Shown in pieces: positions 44,301 to 56,207 of a stretch of DNA of 64,000 nt. Source of the DNA: Streptomonospora litoralis (GTDB lineage: Bacteria; Actinomycetota; Actinomycetes; Streptosporangiales; Streptosporangiaceae). Position 1 is the stretch's first letter, and each line of letters begins with the position of its first letter. The stretch is from positions 3,529,101 through 3,593,100 of the forward strand of contig NZ_CP036455.1 in the NCBI RefSeq assembly GCF_004323735.1, written 5' to 3'. Both the position numbers and the translations under genes were made by a program. The notes below the pieces were generated by a model, which saw only the letters and a program-made list of their open reading frames with translations, ran no database searches and had not been told where the DNA came from.

Positions 44301-47300
44301 GGCACGCCTGGACCTGCGAGACGAGGCTGCCGTCCGGTCCGACCTCGACGAAGCGCGAGACCCCGGCCTCGGCCATCGCCCCCACCCCGTCGGCGAAACG
44401 CACCGTCTGGCGCACATGGCGCACCCAGTACTCCGGCGAGCACAGCTCGTCGGACTCGGCCACGCCGCCCGACACGTTGGAGACCACGCCCAACCGGGGC
44501 GGGGAGAACTCCACCTCCTCCAGCACCCGCCGGAAGTCGTCCAGCATCGGCTCCATCAGCGCCGAGTGGAATCCGCGGCTCACCCGCAGTCGGCGCACGC
44601 GGTGGCCGTCGTCGCCCAGAATCCGTTCGACCTCGTCGACGGCGCTCTCCGCACCCGAGACCACCGCGGAGTGCGGCCCGTTGACCGCCGCGACGTCCAC
44701 CCGGCCGCCGGCCTCGGCCACGGCGTGCACCACCCCCGCGACCCGTTCCTCTCCGGCGTCCACCGAGAGCATCGCGCCGCCCTCGGGCAACTCCTCCATC
44801 AACCGACCCCGCGCCGCCACCACCCGCGCCGCATCGGCCAACGACCACACACCCGCCACATGCGCCGCCGCCAACTCCCCCACCGAATGCCCCATCACAC
44901 ACCCGGGCTCGACCCCCCACGACTCCAACAACCGGAACAGAGCCACCTCCACCGCGAACAACCCCGCCTGCGCGAACACCGTCCGCTCCAACACCCGCGC
45001 GTCCTCGCCCCACACGACATCCCGCACCCCGCTACCGAGGTGGCCCTCCAACTCCGCCACCGCCGCGTCGAACACCTCGGCGAACACCGAGAACCGCCCA
45101 TGCAGCTCGCGGCCCATCCCCAACCGCTGCGCACCCTGCCCCGAGAACACCACCCCGACCCTGCCCGCACGGGCCCGGCCCACCGCACCGCGCACCGGCG
45201 CCGCACCCGCGGCCACCGCATCCAGCCCCGCACTCACCTCCTCCGCGTCCGACCCGAGCACCACCGCCCGCTCCTCGAAACCACTGCGGCCCGCCAGCCC
45301 CGCAGCCACAGCCCCCACATCCACACCAGGCGCCTCCCGCCCGAACCGCGCCAACCGCTCCGCCTGCCCCCGCAGACCCGACACACCCCGCCCCGACACC
45401 ACCCACGGCACCACCGGCACCTCTCCACCGGGCTCCGCCGACCCCGCCGGCCCGCCCTCGAAAACAGGCGCCTCCTCCAGCACCACATGCGCGTTCGTAC
45501 CGGAGACGCCGAACGAGGAGACACCCGAGCGCCGCGACCGCCCGTTGCGCTGCCAGGGTGCGGACTCGGTGAGCACGGCGAGAGGGCCGGACTCCCAGTC
45601 GATGTGCGGCGACGGCCGCTCGGCGTGCAGGGTCTTGGGCAGCCGCTCGTGCTGCAGGGCGAGCGTCATCTTGATGACCCCGGCGATCCCCGACGCCGCC
45701 TGCGTGTGGCCGATGTTGGACTTCAGCGAGCCCAGCCGCAGCGGCCGCTCCCGGCCGTTCTCCCCGTACACCTGCGCGAGCGCCTGGGCCTCGATCGGGT
45801 CGCCCAGGCTCGTGCCGGTCCCGTGCGCCTCCACCGCGTCGATGTCGTCCGGCCCGAGTCCCGCGTCCTCCAGCGCCGCGCGCACCACCCGCTGCTGGGA
45901 GGGCCCGTTGGGCGCCGTCAGGCCGTTGCTCGCGCCGTCCTGGTTGACCGCGGAGCCGCGCACCAGCCCCAGCACCCGGTGGCCCCGGCGCCGCGCTTGG
46001 GACAGCGGCTCCAGCAGGACGAGGCCGACCCCCTCGGCCCAGCCCGCCCCGTCGGCGTCGGCGGAGAACGCCTTGCACCGGCCGTCGGGTGCCATGGCGC
46101 GCTGCCGGCTCCACTCCACGAACGTGTCCATCGAGGACATCACGACGACGCCGCCGGCGAGCGCCAGGGTGCACTCGCCGCGCCGCAGCGCCTGGACCGC
46201 CAGGTGCAGCGCCACCAGCGACGACGAGCACGCGGTGTCCACCGTCAGCGCCGGACCTTCGAAGCCGAACATGTAGGAGATCCGGCCGGACGCCACGCTG
46301 CTCGCGCTGCCCAGGGCCAGGTAGCCCTCGTGCTCGCTGGGCTGAGAGACCCGGGCACCGTAGTCGTTGTAGCTGGCGCCCACGTAGACGCCGGTCGGGC
46401 TGCCCTTGAGGGTCCGCGGGTCGATGCCCGCCCGCTCGAACGCCTCCCACGCCGTCTCCAGCAGCAGCCGCTGCTGCGGGTCGGTGGTCAGGGCCTCGCG
46501 CGGCGAGATGCCGAAGAAGGCGGCGTCGAAGTCGGCGGCGCCGCGCAGGAATCCGCCGCCCTGGACGTAGTAGGTGCCGGGGGTGTCGGGGTCGGCGTCG
46601 TAGAGGCCGTCGACGTCCCAGCCGCGGTCGCGCGGGAACGGACCGACCGCATCACCGCCCGCGTCGAGCAGCCGCCACAGGTCCTCGGGCGTGCTGACGC
46701 CGCCGGGCAGGCGGCAGCTCATCGCCACGATGGCGATCGGCTCTTCGGCCGCGGCCGCCGTCGCCGCCGGGGGTGCCGCCGCGGCCTCCTCGACCGCCTC
46801 GCCCGATCCGCCGGGCAGCGCCTCGGAAAGGTGCCGGATGAGCTCGTCGGCCGTCGGGTAGTCGAAGACGAGCGTGACCGGCAGAGTCAGGCCAGTCGCC
46901 GCGGCCAGCCGGTTGCGCAGGTCGACGGCGGTGAGCGAGTCGAAGCCCAGCTCGCGGAACGCGCGGTCGGTGGCCAGGGTCGCGGCGTCGTGCCCGAGGG
47001 CGGCCGCGACCTCGCCGACGACGAGGTCGGTGAGCGCCCGCTCGCGCTCCTCGCCGTGCAACCGCGTCCAGCGGCCGCCGTCGTCGCCGTCCGCCTGCCG
47101 CGCGGGCGCCCGCCGCTCCTTGACGGCGGGGATCTCGCTGACGACGGGGCTGTCTCCGGTCAGCGGGGAGGAGGCGGTCAGCAGCGCCCAGTCCACGTCG
47201 GCGACGGCCACGGCGGTGTCGCCGCTGCCGACGGCCCGGCCCATCGCCTCGACGGCGCGGTCGGGCGGCATGGCGGGCATGCCGGTGCTGCGCAGCCGGG

Positions 47301-50300
47301 CGGCGGTCTCCTCGTCGACGAGGCCGCCGCCGTCCCAGGCGCCCCACGCGATCGCGGTGGCCGGCAGGCCGTGGTCCCGGCGGTGCCGGGCGAGCGCGTC
47401 GAGGTAGGCGTTGGCGGCCGCGTAGGCGCCCTGGCCGGGGCCGCCGAGCGTGCCCGCGAAGGAGGAGAAGAGCACGAACGCCGAGAGGTCGCGGTCGCGG
47501 GTCAGCTCGTGCAGGTTGCGGGCGGCGGCGACCTTGGGGGCGAAAACGGCGTCGCACCGCTCGCCGGTGAGGCCGTCCAGCAGGCCGTCGTCGAGCACGC
47601 CGGCGGCGTGGACGACGGCGTCCAGCGAGGGCAGTGTCTCCAGCAGCTCGGCGAGGGCGTCGGGGTCGGCCGCGTCGCAGGCGGCGACGGTCGCCTCCGC
47701 GCCCAGCTCGGCGAGTTCGGCGCGCAGCTCCTCGGCGCCCGGCGCCCGCGGGCCGCGCCGGCCGGTGAGGACGATGTGCTCGGCGCCGTTGCGGGCCAGC
47801 CACCGGGCCACGTGGCCGCCGAGGGCGCCGGTTCCGCCGGTGACCAGGACCGTGCCCGCCGGGGTCCACCGCTGCGCGGCCGGGGAGGCGGGGACCAGCC
47901 GCCGCGCATAGGTGCCCGAGGCGCGGACGGCGACCTGGGGTTCGCCCGCGGCGCCGGCCAGCACCGCGGCCAGGCGGGAAGCCGCGGGGGCGGCGAGCCG
48001 TTCGGGGAGGTCGACGAGCCCGGCCCAGAAGTGGGGGTGCTCGACGGCCGCGATCCGGCCCATCCCCCAGGCGGCGGCCTGGTCCGGCGCGGTCAGCGTG
48101 TCGCCGGGGCGCACGGCCACCGCGCCGCTGGTGGCCGTCCACAGCGGGACCTGGCCGCCGGTGTCGCCGAGGGCCTGCACCAGCGCGGTGTTCAGGGTGG
48201 TCCCGGTGCTGCGCCCGGACGCCGCGACCGGTTCGTCGGCGAGGGCGAGCAGGGAGAGCGCGCCCGCGGGCGCCCCGCAGGCGCGCAGCCGCTCCGCGAT
48301 CGAGGCGCGGTCGTCGTGTGCCGCGTCCAGCTCGACCGGTACGGGCCGGGCGCCGTGCGTGCGCAGGGCCTCCAGCACGTCCTCGACGAGGGGCGCGCCG
48401 CCGCGGCCGGCGGGGACGGCGACCAGCCAGTCGCCCCGGAGCGCGGGTGCCTCGGTGCCGCTGTCGGCGGGCCGCCAGGCGACCTGGTAGCGCCAGGTGT
48501 CGGTCTCGGAGGGCGCTGCGGCCCCGGGTGCCGGGGCGTCGAGCCAGTAACGGCCCCGCTCGAAGGGGTAGGTGGGCAGGTCGACGGTGCGGCCGCCGGG
48601 CAGCAGCCGGTCCCAGCCCACGGCGACGCCGCTGACGTGCAGTTCGCACGCCGAGCGCAGGAACCGGTCGAGCCCGCCCTCGTCGCGGCGGAGCGTGCCG
48701 ACCACCACGGCGGAATCCAGCCGCCCCTGGTCGGCGAGCGTCTCACTGATTGCGGGTGTCAGCACGGGGTGCGGGCTGACCTCCAGGAACACGTCGTGGC
48801 GGTGGTCGGCGAGCAGCCGCGTCACGTGCTCCAGCTCCACGGGGCGGCGCAGGTTGCGGTACCAGTACTCCGGCCCCACCGCCGACAGCCGCAGCCGGTC
48901 GGCGGTGACGGTGGAGTAGAACGGGATCTCCCCGTCGTGGTGGGCGACGGGCGCGAGGGCGTCGAGGAGTTCGTCGTGCAGGAGTTCCACGTCGGCCGAA
49001 TGGGAGGCGTAGTCGACCGGGACCCGCCGGGTGCGTGTGCCGTCCTCCTCCAGTTCGCGGGCGAGGTCCGCCAGCTCCTCGGCGGGACCCGACACCACGG
49101 TGGAGGCGGCGCCGTTCGCGGCGGCCAGCGACAGCGCGGAGCGGCGCTCCAGCAGCGAGCGGACGCGCTCGGGCGGCAGCGCCACCGACATCATGCCGCC
49201 CCCGCCGGCGATCCGCGTCAGCGCCCGGCTGCGCAGGGCCACCACGCGGGCGGCGTCGTCCAGGGAGAGCGCGCCCGCCACGCACGCGGCGGCGATCTCG
49301 CCCTGGCTGTGGCCGATGACCGCGTCGGGCTCGACACCGGCGGCGCGCCACATGGCGGCCAGCGACACCATGACGGCGAACAGCACGGGCTGGACCCGGT
49401 CCACCCGCTCCATCCAGGCGGTGTCCTCGTCTTCCAGCAGTTCCAGCAGGGACCAGCCGGTGAAGGGGGCGAGGGCGCGGTCGCACTCGGCCATCCGCTC
49501 GGCGAACTCCGCGGACTCGGCCACCAGCCGCCCGGCCATGCCGGCCCACTGCGACCCCTGGCCGGGGAACATGAACACGACGCGGCGGTCCAGGCCGCGG
49601 CGGACGGTGCCGCGGACGACCTCGCCGTCGGCGGCCCCGCCGGCGACGGCGGCAAGCCCGGCGCGCAGGTCGGCCGTGCCGGTGCCGACGACCGCGGCGC
49701 GGTGCTCGAAGGCGGTCCGCGCCGTGGCGAGGGTGTAGGCGACATCCAGCGGGTCGGGGTCGTCGGCGAGCCGCGTGCGCAGCTCCGCCGCCTGGCGGCG
49801 GAGCGCGTCGCCGGTGCGGGCGGACAGCACCAGGGGCAGGGCCGCGGGCCTCGCCGCGGGCCGGTCGGCCGCCTCCTCGGTTGCTTCCTCGGGCGGCGCC
49901 TCGCGCAGGATGACGTGCGCGTTGGTGCCGCTGACGCCGAAGGAGGAGATGCCGGCGGTGCGGGGTGCGCCTGCGCGCGGCCAGGGCCGCGCCTCGCGCA
50001 GCGGCGCGACCACCCCGTCCGACCAGTCCACGTTGGGCGAGGGCTCGTCGGCGTGCAGCGTCCGGGGGTACACGCCGTGCCGCGCGGCCTGCACCGTCTT
50101 GATGATGCTCAGCACGCCCGCGGCGGCCTGCGCGTGGCCGATGTTGGACTTCAGCGAGCCGATCCACAGCGGCCGCTCGGGTGAGCGGTCGCGGCCGTAG
50201 GTGGCGAGCAGGGCTTCGGCTTCGATGGGGTCGCCCAGCGAGGTTCCGGTGCCGTGGGCCTCGACCGTGTCCACGTCGGCGGGTTCGAGTCGGGCGTTGG

Positions 50301-51258
50301 CCAGGGCCTGGCGGATGACCCGCTGCTGGGCGACGCCGTTCGGGGCGGCCATGCCGTTGCTCGCGCCGTCCTGGTTGATCGCGCTGCCGGCGACGACGGC
50401 GAGGACGGGGTGGCCGTTGCGGCGGGCGTCGGAGAGCCGCTCCAGCAACAGGGTCCCGGCGCCCTCGCCCAGCCCCATGCCGTCGGCGTCGGCGGAGAAC
50501 GCCTTGCACCGGCCGTCGCGGGCCAGGGCGCGGTGCCGGCTGAATCCGACCAGCGAGATGGGCGCCGACATCACCGCGGCGCCGCCGACGACGGCGAGCG
50601 CGCATTCGCGGCGGCGCAGGGACTGCATCGCCAGGTGCAGCGCGACGAACGACGACGAGCAGCCGGTGTCGAGGGTGATGGCGGGCCCCTCCAGGCCCAG
50701 CGTGTAGGCGAGGCGGCCGGAGATCACGCTGGTGGACATACCGGTCACCAGGTGGCCCTGCAGCCCGTCGGGGAGGTCGCGCCAGCCCTCGCCGTAGCCC
50801 TGCCAGGCGGCGCCGAGGAAGACGCCGGTGGAGGAGCCGCGCAGCGTCTGCGGCAGCACACCCGCCCGCTCGAACAGCTCCCAGGAGGTCTCCAAAAGCA
50901 GCCGCTGCTGGGGGTCCATGGCCTCGGCCTCGCGGGGGGCGATCCCGAAGAAGCCCGGGTCGAACCGGCCGGCCCCGTCGAGGAAGCCGCCCTCGGTGAC
51001 GTAGCAGGTGCCCTGGTGGTCGGGGTCGGGGTGGTAGAGGCGGTCGAGGTCCCAGCCGCGGTCGCCGGGCAGGGGGCCGACGGCGTCGCGCTCGGCGGCC
51101 ACGAGGTCCCACAGCTCCTCCGGGGACGACACCCCGCCCGGGCACCGGCAGCTCATGGAGACGATCGCGACCGGTTCGTTGTCGGCCTGCTTGAGCCGTT
51201 CGTTCTCCCGTACGGAGGCGCGCAGCGCCGCGACGAGCTGCTCGTTGCCCTCAGTCAT
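41353..51258 (-). CDS. Type I PKS, two modules: KS-AT-KR-ACP and KS-AT-DH-KR-ACP
   Basis: 3301 residues. Module 1: KS (Cys200, TGCSSS), AT (Ser651 in GHSQGE, box YASH, predicting methylmalonyl-CoA), KR (Tyr1279, LDD present, B-type), ACP (Ser1441). Module 2: KS (Cys1677), AT (Ser2125 in GHSVGE, box RGFH, predicting malonyl-CoA), DH (His2434, Asp2598), KR (Tyr3000, LDD, B-type), ACP (Ser3182). The first module adds a methyl-branched hydroxy unit; the second adds two carbons and makes a double bond. The short N-terminal docking region ([19 protein letters not shown]) is of a different type from the other genes here. ATG 51258 overlaps the previous gene by four bases, and the C-terminus carries a [12 protein letters not shown] docking tail. 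Confidence 0.95.
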   Translation of the reverse strand: MTEGNEQLVAALRASVRENERLKQADNEPVAIVSMSCRCPGGVSSPEELWDLVAAERDAVGPLPGDRGWDLDRLYHPDPDHQGTCYVTEGGFLDGAGRFDPGFFGIAPREAEAMDPQQRLLLETSWELFERAGVLPQTLRGSSTGVFLGAAWQGYGEGWRDLPDGLQGHLVTGMSTSVISGRLAYTLGLEGPAITLDTGCSSSFVALHLAMQSLRRRECALAVVGGAAVMSAPISLVGFSRHRALARDGRCKAFSADADGMGLGEGAGTLLLERLSDARRNGHPVLAVVAGSAINQDGASNGMAAPNGVAQQRVIRQALANARLEPADVDTVEAHGTGTSLGDPIEAEALLATYGRDRSPERPLWIGSLKSNIGHAQAAAGVLSIIKTVQAARHGVYPRTLHADEPSPNVDWSDGVVAPLREARPWPRAGAPRTAGISSFGVSGTNAHVILREAPPEEATEEAADRPAARPAALPLVLSARTGDALRRQAAELRTRLADDPDPLDVAYTLATARTAFEHRAAVVGTGTADLRAGLAAVAGGAADGEVVRGTVRRGLDRRVVFMFPGQGSQWAGMAGRLVAESAEFAERMAECDRALAPFTGWSLLELLEDEDTAWMERVDRVQPVLFAVMVSLAAMWRAAGVEPDAVIGHSQGEIAAACVAGALSLDDAARVVALRSRALTRIAGGGGMMSVALPPERVRSLLERRSALSLAAANGAASTVVSGPAEELADLARELEEDGTRTRRVPVDYASHSADVELLHDELLDALAPVAHHDGEIPFYSTVTADRLRLSAVGPEYWYRNLRRPVELEHVTRLLADHRHDVFLEVSPHPVLTPAISETLADQGRLDSAVVVGTLRRDEGGLDRFLRSACELHVSGVAVGWDRLLPGGRTVDLPTYPFERGRYWLDAPAPGAAAPSETDTWRYQVAWRPADSGTEAPALRGDWLVAVPAGRGGAPLVEDVLEALRTHGARPVPVELDAAHDDRASIAERLRACGAPAGALSLLALADEPVAASGRSTGTTLNTALVQALGDTGGQVPLWTATSGAVAVRPGDTLTAPDQAAAWGMGRIAAVEHPHFWAGLVDLPERLAAPAASRLAAVLAGAAGEPQVAVRASGTYARRLVPASPAAQRWTPAGTVLVTGGTGALGGHVARWLARNGAEHIVLTGRRGPRAPGAEELRAELAELGAEATVAACDAADPDALAELLETLPSLDAVVHAAGVLDDGLLDGLTGERCDAVFAPKVAAARNLHELTRDRDLSAFVLFSSFAGTLGGPGQGAYAAANAYLDALARHRRDHGLPATAIAWGAWDGGGLVDEETAARLRSTGMPAMPPDRAVEAMGRAVGSGDTAVAVADVDWALLTASSPLTGDSPVVSEIPAVKERRAPARQADGDDGGRWTRLHGEERERALTDLVVGEVAAALGHDAATLATDRAFRELGFDSLTAVDLRNRLAAATGLTLPVTLVFDYPTADELIRHLSEALPGGSGEAVEEAAAAPPAATAAAAEEPIAIVAMSCRLPGGVSTPEDLWRLLDAGGDAVGPFPRDRGWDVDGLYDADPDTPGTYYVQGGGFLRGAADFDAAFFGISPREALTTDPQQRLLLETAWEAFERAGIDPRTLKGSPTGVYVGASYNDYGARVSQPSEHEGYLALGSASSVASGRISYMFGFEGPALTVDTACSSSLVALHLAVQALRRGECTLALAGGVVVMSSMDTFVEWSRQRAMAPDGRCKAFSADADGAGWAEGVGLVLLEPLSQARRRGHRVLGLVRGSAVNQDGASNGLTAPNGPSQQRVVRAALEDAGLGPDDIDAVEAHGTGTSLGDPIEAQALAQVYGENGRERPLRLGSLKSNIGHTQAASGIAGVIKMTLALQHERLPKTLHAERPSPHIDWESGPLAVLTESAPWQRNGRSRRSGVSSFGVSGTNAHVVLEEAPVFEGGPAGSAEPGGEVPVVPWVVSGRGVSGLRGQAERLARFGREAPGVDVGAVAAGLAGRSGFEERAVVLGSDAEEVSAGLDAVAAGAAPVRGAVGRARAGRVGVVFSGQGAQRLGMGRELHGRFSVFAEVFDAAVAELEGHLGSGVRDVVWGEDARVLERTVFAQAGLFAVEVALFRLLESWGVEPGCVMGHSVGELAAAHVAGVWSLADAARVVAARGRLMEELPEGGAMLSVDAGEERVAGVVHAVAEAGGRVDVAAVNGPHSAVVSGAESAVDEVERILGDDGHRVRRLRVSRGFHSALMEPMLDDFRRVLEEVEFSPPRLGVVSNVSGGVAESDELCSPEYWVRHVRQTVRFADGVGAMAEAGVSRFVEVGPDGSLVSQVQACLDSDDAVLVAALRRGRGEVEAVLGAVADLWVDGTPVDWREVVGALDAHSAERAARIELPTYAFQRQRFWLEAGGSDAEARNRHGLVDRAVELADGRGVVWTGRVSVASHPWLADHAVGGRVWVPGTALLELGLHAALGTGCGGVEELTLQQPLVLPPRGEVELQVVVEQGERPGIAVYSRSAADEQAAWRCHAEGTLATDAGSPPTSAGVPETAEELSAEGLYDRLAEGGFGYGPAFQGLQRVWTDASTGDGAVFAEAALPDPVREQAQEFVLHPALLDAALHALAFAELEGLDGGLLPFSWSGVRVYAAGAATVRVRIVPLGGGGVGLLATDAAGSAVAEVERLWLRPAGTAGSAAAASALPLYRPDWQAVDVGWAGSARPAVLEAGAGAESLRDLPDPVPELVAIPHKPWTGELAAAPEAARQATGWALALVQAWLADERFADARLAFVATGPPADDDIVTAAVWGLVRSAQNEYPDRFVLAVADDAGSAAESLLAARGEAELRVEDDTVRARRLVPAPPDDSAVLPDTDGTVLITGATGGLGALIARHLAEHHGVRSLVLTGRRGAEAPGMPELRAELAALGARVTVAACDTTDPGAVAEVVGGIPADLPLKAVVHAAGVLDDGVVSGLTPERIATVLRPKIDGAVTVWEQVRHLDPAAFVLFSSVSGTLGGAGQGAYAAANAALDALATRLRGEGAPVTSMAWGLWAQSSGMTEKLGEADLRRVARSGVEPMESAEALALFDAALRTAEPVVAPVRLDTAALRRAAQDGLLPPVLSALAPGTGERRGAVPALVADVPAPAAPVAGPAESLADRLAALPETESRNTVRELVRGTAAAVLGYAGAEAIDSEQGLLDAGFDSLTAVELRNRLNKATGLRLPVTLLFDYPTAAAIGEYLCGELLPDPEARARAELDELEQRIRGFAENGAGRDRLARLRAVLDSVQENGGGAEEGATATRIESASDDEMFAFIDQELGISDE
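43188..45498 (-). repeat. AT-DH block, copy 2 (second module of the two-module PKS gene)
   Basis: Partner of 37661-40019, in the same orientation, with starts about 5.5 kb apart. Long stretches, for example in the AT core around 44790-45480, appear identical or nearly so. Its Leu, Gly and His codons (TTG, GGG/GGT, CAT) differ from the C-ending codons used in the flanking KS and KR regions. Confidence 0.9.
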
Positions 51259-54200
51259 CCTTCACCTCGTTGTGTCTCGCTCCGGAGTGCCAGCTGGACC
51301 AGCGAGTCGACGTCCATGTCCCCGATCTCGTCGGGTCCGGCGTCGGGGACGGGCGCCCGGTCCGCGTCGCCGCCCTCGCCGCCGCCGCTGTCCCCTGCGG
51401 GCAGGAGCAGCCCGCCGATGTGGGTGGCGAGGGCCGCCGCGTTCGGGTGGTCGAAGACGACGGTGACCGGAAGGCGCAGGCCGGTGGCGGTGGTGAGCCG
51501 GTTGCGCAGGTCGACCGCCGTCAGGGAGTCGAATCCGAGCTCGCGCAGCGCCCGGTCCGGGTCCACCTCGTCGGGTCCGGCGTAGTCCAGCACCGCGGCG
51601 ATCCGGGAGCGCACCAGCTCCGACAGCGCGCGGGCGCGGTCCACCGGGCGCATGCCGGCCAGGCGCTCGGCGAGGGAGGACTCCCCCGCTTCGCCGGCCT
51701 CCTCCCGATCGCGGCGCAGGGCCGACTCCGCTTCGGGGATCGTCTCCAGCAGCGGGCTGGGCCGGGCCATGGTGAAAACGGGCGCGAAGCTCTCCCAGTC
51801 CACCTCGGCGAGGACCTCGACCGCGCGGTCGTCGTCGAGGACGCGGTGGAACCCCTCCAGCGCGGCTGCGGGGTCCATGAACGGGATGCCGCGGCTGCGC
51901 AGCTGCTCCTCGGCCAGGCCGGCCGCCATGCCGCCGCCGTCCCGGGGCGCCCAGATGCCCCACACGACCGAGCGCCCGGGCAGCCCGCGCCCGCGGCGGC
52001 TGTCGGCGAGCCCGTCCAGGTAGGCGTTGGCGGATGCGTAGGCGCCGTGCTCGCCGCTGCCCCAGGCCGCCGAGATCGACGAGAACAGCACGAACTCGTC
52101 CAGCTCGCCCGGTTCGGAGAACAGCTCGTCGAGCACGTCGGCGCCGGCGATCTTGGCGTAGGTGGTGTCGGCGTACTCGCCCGTGTCGGTCGCGTCCAGG
52201 GCGCGGAGCACGCCCGCGCCGGCCATGTGCAGCACGGCGCGGACGGGGCGGCCCCGCTCGGCGGCGCGCTCCCGGATGGCGGCGAACGCGTCGCGGTCGG
52301 CGGCGTCGCAGGCCGCGATCTCCACGTCGGTGCCCAGCTCGCGCAGCTCGGCGGCGAGCGCCTCGGCGCCGGGAGCGGCCCCACCGCGCCGGGAGGTCAG
52401 CACCAGGCGGGGCGCCCCCAGTTCGGCCAGCCACCGGGCGACCTGGGCGCCGACGCCTCCGGTTCCGCCGGTCAGCAGGACGGTGTCGCGGGGCCGCCAG
52501 CGCGGCGCCCGCTGCGCGGCGGCGTCGACGCGGCGCAGCCGCCTGCCGTAGGCCGCCGGCGACCGCACGGCGATCTGGTCCTCGGTACCCGCCAGCAGCG
52601 CCCCGGCGAACCGGCGGGCGGCCGAATCGGAGAGCGCCGCGTCGGCGGGCAGGTCGACGAGGCCGCCCCACCGGTCGGGCAGCTCCAGCGCGGCCACCCG
52701 GCCCAGCCCCCATACGGCGGTCTGGTCGGGGGCCGCCACGTGCTCGGTGTCGCCGACGGCCGCGGCGCCGCAGGTGGCCGCCCACAGCCGGGCGTCGATC
52801 CCGGAGTCGGCAAAGGCCTGGACGCAGGTGAAGGTCGAGGCGAGCGCGCGCGGCAGCCCCGGGTGACCGGGCTGCTCGCCGCGGTCGAGCGCGAGGAGGG
52901 AGACGACACCGGCGACGCCGCCGGCCGCGGCGTCGCGCAGCCGCGCGCCCAGGGCTGCGCGGCCCTCCTCCGCCTCGGCGAGGACGATCCGCTCGACTCG
53001 GGCGCCGTGCCGCCCCAGCTGGTCGGCGATCCCGCGACGCAGGTCGTCCCAGCCGCCGCGCTCGTGGTCGAGCAGCAGCCACCGGCCCGACAGCCGCGGC
53101 CCGGCCGCCTCCTGCAGCGGGACCCAGGACTCGTGGTAGCGCCAGGTGTCGGTGTCCCTGCGCCGGCGGTGGCGCTCGCGCCAGCGGGCGAGGGCGGGCA
53201 CGGCGGCGCTGAAGGGCTGCGCGGGGTCGATGCCGAGGTTCTCGGCGAGGGTCTGCGGGTCGGCGGTGCTCACCATCTCCCAGAACTCCGCGTCGGCCTC
53301 CGCGCCGGCCGCACCGTCGGGGCTCCCCGCGTCGTCGGGCTGTGCGGCCTCCATCCAGTAGCGCCGCCCCTGGAAGGCGTAGGTCGGCAGGTCGGTCGGG
53401 GCGCCGCCGAGGTCGGCGAGGACGGCGGGCCAGTCGACGCCGACGCCGCGGGTGTGCAGGTGGCTCGCCGAGGCCAGGAACCGGTGCAGGTCACCCTCGT
53501 CGCGGCGCAGCGTGCCGCCGGTGACGGCCCGGGCCGTGTCGAGCCGGTCCAGGGTCTCCTCGATCGCGGGCAGCACCACCGGGTGCGGGCTGACCTCGGC
53601 GAAGGTGGTGTGTCCGGTGCGGGACAGGGCGTGCACGGCCGCGTCCAGCTCCACGGTGGCGCGGAGGTTGCGGTACCAGTAGTCGGCGCCCATCTCGGAG
53701 GTGTCGATCGCCTCGCCGGTGACGGTGGAGTACAGCGGAACCTCGGCGGAGCGCGGCGAGACGCCCGCCAGGTCGGCGCTGATCCCGGCGTGGAGGCGCT
53801 CCACGTGGTGGGAGTGGGAGGCGTAGTCCACAGGGATCCGGCGGGTGCGCACGTCGGCGCGCTCCAGCTGGGCGGCCAGGCCGTCGAGGCTCTCGCCGGC
53901 GCCGGAGACCACCGCCGAACGCGCACCGTTGACGGCCGCCAGCGACAGGTCGGGCCACTGCGCGACGGCGTCCAGCGCGCGGTCGCGGGACAGCCCGACC
54001 GAGAGCATCCCCCCGCCGCCGGCGATCTCGCGCAGGCGCCGGCTGCGCAGTGCCACCACGCGCGCCGCGTCCTCCAGCGACAGCGCCCCGGCCACGCAGG
54101 CCGCCGCGATCTCGCCCTGGGAGTGGCCGACCACGGCCGCCGGCTCGACGCCGCACGCCCGCCACGTCCGGGCCAGCGCGACCATGGCGGCGAACAGGGC

Positions 54201-56207
54201 CGGCTGCACCACGTCCACCCGGTCGGTGTCGACCGCGCTTGCCGAATCGCCGCCGTTGCGCAGCACCTCGTGCGCGGGCCAGTCGACCAGGGGGTCCAGG
54301 GCGTCGGCGCACTCCCGCAGCGCGGCGGCGAACACCGGGGAGCCCTCCGCGAGCCCGCGGGCCATACCGGGCCACTGCGCGCCCTGGCCGGGGAAGACGA
54401 ACACCGTCCGGCCGCGGTCGGCGACGACCCGGCCGCGGGTGAGCCGCGGGTGCTCGGCTCCGGCGGCGAGCGCGTCGAGCCCGGCGGTGAGCTCGCCCGC
54501 GCCGGTTCCGGTGACCACCGCGCGGTGCTCGAACGCGGTCCGCGCCGTGGCCAGCGACCATGCGACGTCGGCGGGGCCGGTGCCGGGCCGCCGGGCCAGG
54601 TGGTCGGCGAGCCGGCGGGCCTGGTCGGCCAGCGCGGTCTCGCTGCGCGCCGACAGCAGCCAGGGAATCGGGGCCCCCGGGCCCAGGACCCCCGCCGGGC
54701 TCTCCGCACCGCCGGCGGTTCGGGTGTCCTGCCGGGCAGCGGGGGCTCCGGTACCGCCGGTGCCGGCGCCGTCGTCGGCAGCGGCGGAGTCCTCGGGCTC
54801 CTCGGCGGGCGCCGCCTCCTCCGGCGCCTCCTCCAGGATCAGGTGGGCGTTGGTGCCGCTCGCGCCGAACGCCGAAACCCCGGCGCGGCGCGGATGGCCG
54901 TTGCGCTCCCACGGCCGGTTCTCGGCGAGCAGCTCCACCCGCCCCGACGACCAGTCGATCGCGGGCGAGGGTTCCTCGGCGTGCAGGGTCCGCGGCATCA
55001 CGCCGTTCCGCAGCGCCATGACGGTCTTGATGACGCCGCCGATGCCCGCGGCCGCGGCGGCGTGGCCGAAATTGGACTTCAGCGAGCCCAGGCGCAGCGG
55101 CGGCAACCCGTCGCGGCCCTGCCCGTAGGTGGCCAGCAGCGCGTGCGCCTCGACGGGGTCGCCCAGGGAGGTCCCGGTGCCGTGCGCCTCGACCAGATCC
55201 ACCTCCTCGGCCGTCACCCGGGCGCTGCGCAGCGCCTGCTTGATCACCCGCCGCTGGGACCGGCCGTTGGGCGCGGTGAGCCCGTTGCTGGCCCCGTCCT
55301 GGTTGACCGCACCGCCCCGGACGACGGCCAGCACCGGGTGGCCGTTGCGGCGGGCGTCGCTGAGGCGTTCGAGCAGCGCGACCCCCACGCCCTCGCACCA
55401 TCCGGTGCCGTCGGCGGCGGCGCCGAAGGACTTGCAGCGCCCGTCGGGGGCGAGCGCCTGCTGCGCGCTGAACTCGATGAACCCCTCGGGGGTGGACATC
55501 ACCGTGGTGCCGCCGGCCAGCGCCAGCGTGCACTCGTCGCGGCGCAGCCCTTCGGTGGCCAGGTGCATGGCCACCAGCGAGGAGGAGCACATGGTGTCGA
55601 CGGTCAGCGCCGGACCCTCCAGGCCGAAGACGTAGGACACCCGCCCCGCGGAGATCGCCCCCGAGCGCCCGATCAGCAGGTTGCCGCGCAGGTGGTCGGG
55701 TACCGGGCTGATGCCCCGGCCGTAGTCGTGGTCGGTGGCCCCCAGGTAGACGCCGGTGGAGCTGCCGCGCAGGGACGCGGGGACGATCCCGGACCGCTCG
55801 AACGCCTCCCACGAGGTCTCCAGGAAGATCCGCTGCTGCGGGTCCATCGACGTCGCCTCGCGCGGCGAGATGTCGAAGAACCCGGCGTCGAACAGCGCCA
55901 CGTCCTCCAGGAAGCCGCCCTCGCGGGCGTATGTGGTGCCGCTCCGCTCGCCCTGCGGGTCGTAGATCCCGGCCGTGTCCCACCCCCGGTCGGCGGGGAA
56001 GGGCGCGACGACGTCGCGGCCGGGCTCCACCACGTCCCACAGGTCCTCGGGTGAGCGCACCCCGCCGGGGAAGCGGCAGGCCATCCCGACGATCGCGATC
56101 GGCTCGCGGCCGCGCTCCTCGTGCTCGCGCAGCCGCGACCGGGTGGCCCGCAGCTCCGCCGTGGTCTGCTTCAGGTAGTCGCGGAGCCTGGTCTCGTTGG
56201 CTGTCAT
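51255..56207 (-). CDS. Type I PKS, one module KS-AT-KR-ACP
   Basis: 1650 residues. Docking coiled coil (1-35), KS (Cys207 in [24 protein letters not shown]), AT (Ser696 in GHSQGE, box YASH, predicting methylmalonyl-CoA), then a dimerisation-type linker ([20 protein letters not shown]) before the KR, and the ACP (Ser1561 in [10 protein letters not shown]). The KR has Tyr1390, no LDD, a Trp eight residues before the Tyr and a His three residues before it. This is the A2 fingerprint, predicting an L-hydroxyl next to an epimerised methyl. The C-terminal tail ([12 protein letters not shown]-like) differs from the other genes and should dock with the next protein only. ATG 56207 overlaps the upstream stop. 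Confidence 0.95.
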   Translation of the reverse strand: MTANETRLRDYLKQTTAELRATRSRLREHEERGREPIAIVGMACRFPGGVRSPEDLWDVVEPGRDVVAPFPADRGWDTAGIYDPQGERSGTTYAREGGFLEDVALFDAGFFDISPREATSMDPQQRIFLETSWEAFERSGIVPASLRGSSTGVYLGATDHDYGRGISPVPDHLRGNLLIGRSGAISAGRVSYVFGLEGPALTVDTMCSSSLVAMHLATEGLRRDECTLALAGGTTVMSTPEGFIEFSAQQALAPDGRCKSFGAAADGTGWCEGVGVALLERLSDARRNGHPVLAVVRGGAVNQDGASNGLTAPNGRSQRRVIKQALRSARVTAEEVDLVEAHGTGTSLGDPVEAHALLATYGQGRDGLPPLRLGSLKSNFGHAAAAAGIGGVIKTVMALRNGVMPRTLHAEEPSPAIDWSSGRVELLAENRPWERNGHPRRAGVSAFGASGTNAHLILEEAPEEAAPAEEPEDSAAADDGAGTGGTGAPAARQDTRTAGGAESPAGVLGPGAPIPWLLSARSETALADQARRLADHLARRPGTGPADVAWSLATARTAFEHRAVVTGTGAGELTAGLDALAAGAEHPRLTRGRVVADRGRTVFVFPGQGAQWPGMARGLAEGSPVFAAALRECADALDPLVDWPAHEVLRNGGDSASAVDTDRVDVVQPALFAAMVALARTWRACGVEPAAVVGHSQGEIAAACVAGALSLEDAARVVALRSRRLREIAGGGGMLSVGLSRDRALDAVAQWPDLSLAAVNGARSAVVSGAGESLDGLAAQLERADVRTRRIPVDYASHSHHVERLHAGISADLAGVSPRSAEVPLYSTVTGEAIDTSEMGADYWYRNLRATVELDAAVHALSRTGHTTFAEVSPHPVVLPAIEETLDRLDTARAVTGGTLRRDEGDLHRFLASASHLHTRGVGVDWPAVLADLGGAPTDLPTYAFQGRRYWMEAAQPDDAGSPDGAAGAEADAEFWEMVSTADPQTLAENLGIDPAQPFSAAVPALARWRERHRRRRDTDTWRYHESWVPLQEAAGPRLSGRWLLLDHERGGWDDLRRGIADQLGRHGARVERIVLAEAEEGRAALGARLRDAAAGGVAGVVSLLALDRGEQPGHPGLPRALASTFTCVQAFADSGIDARLWAATCGAAAVGDTEHVAAPDQTAVWGLGRVAALELPDRWGGLVDLPADAALSDSAARRFAGALLAGTEDQIAVRSPAAYGRRLRRVDAAAQRAPRWRPRDTVLLTGGTGGVGAQVARWLAELGAPRLVLTSRRGGAAPGAEALAAELRELGTDVEIAACDAADRDAFAAIRERAAERGRPVRAVLHMAGAGVLRALDATDTGEYADTTYAKIAGADVLDELFSEPGELDEFVLFSSISAAWGSGEHGAYASANAYLDGLADSRRGRGLPGRSVVWGIWAPRDGGGMAAGLAEEQLRSRGIPFMDPAAALEGFHRVLDDDRAVEVLAEVDWESFAPVFTMARPSPLLETIPEAESALRRDREEAGEAGESSLAERLAGMRPVDRARALSELVRSRIAAVLDYAGPDEVDPDRALRELGFDSLTAVDLRNRLTTATGLRLPVTVVFDHPNAAALATHIGGLLLPAGDSGGGEGGDADRAPVPDAGPDEIGDMDVDSLVQLALRSETQRGEG

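Noticed and set aside
43075-50184. 2369-codon plus-strand open frame opposite the two-module PKS gene
   Set aside because: A shadow of the real minus-strand gene, where all KS, AT, DH, KR and ACP motifs are found.
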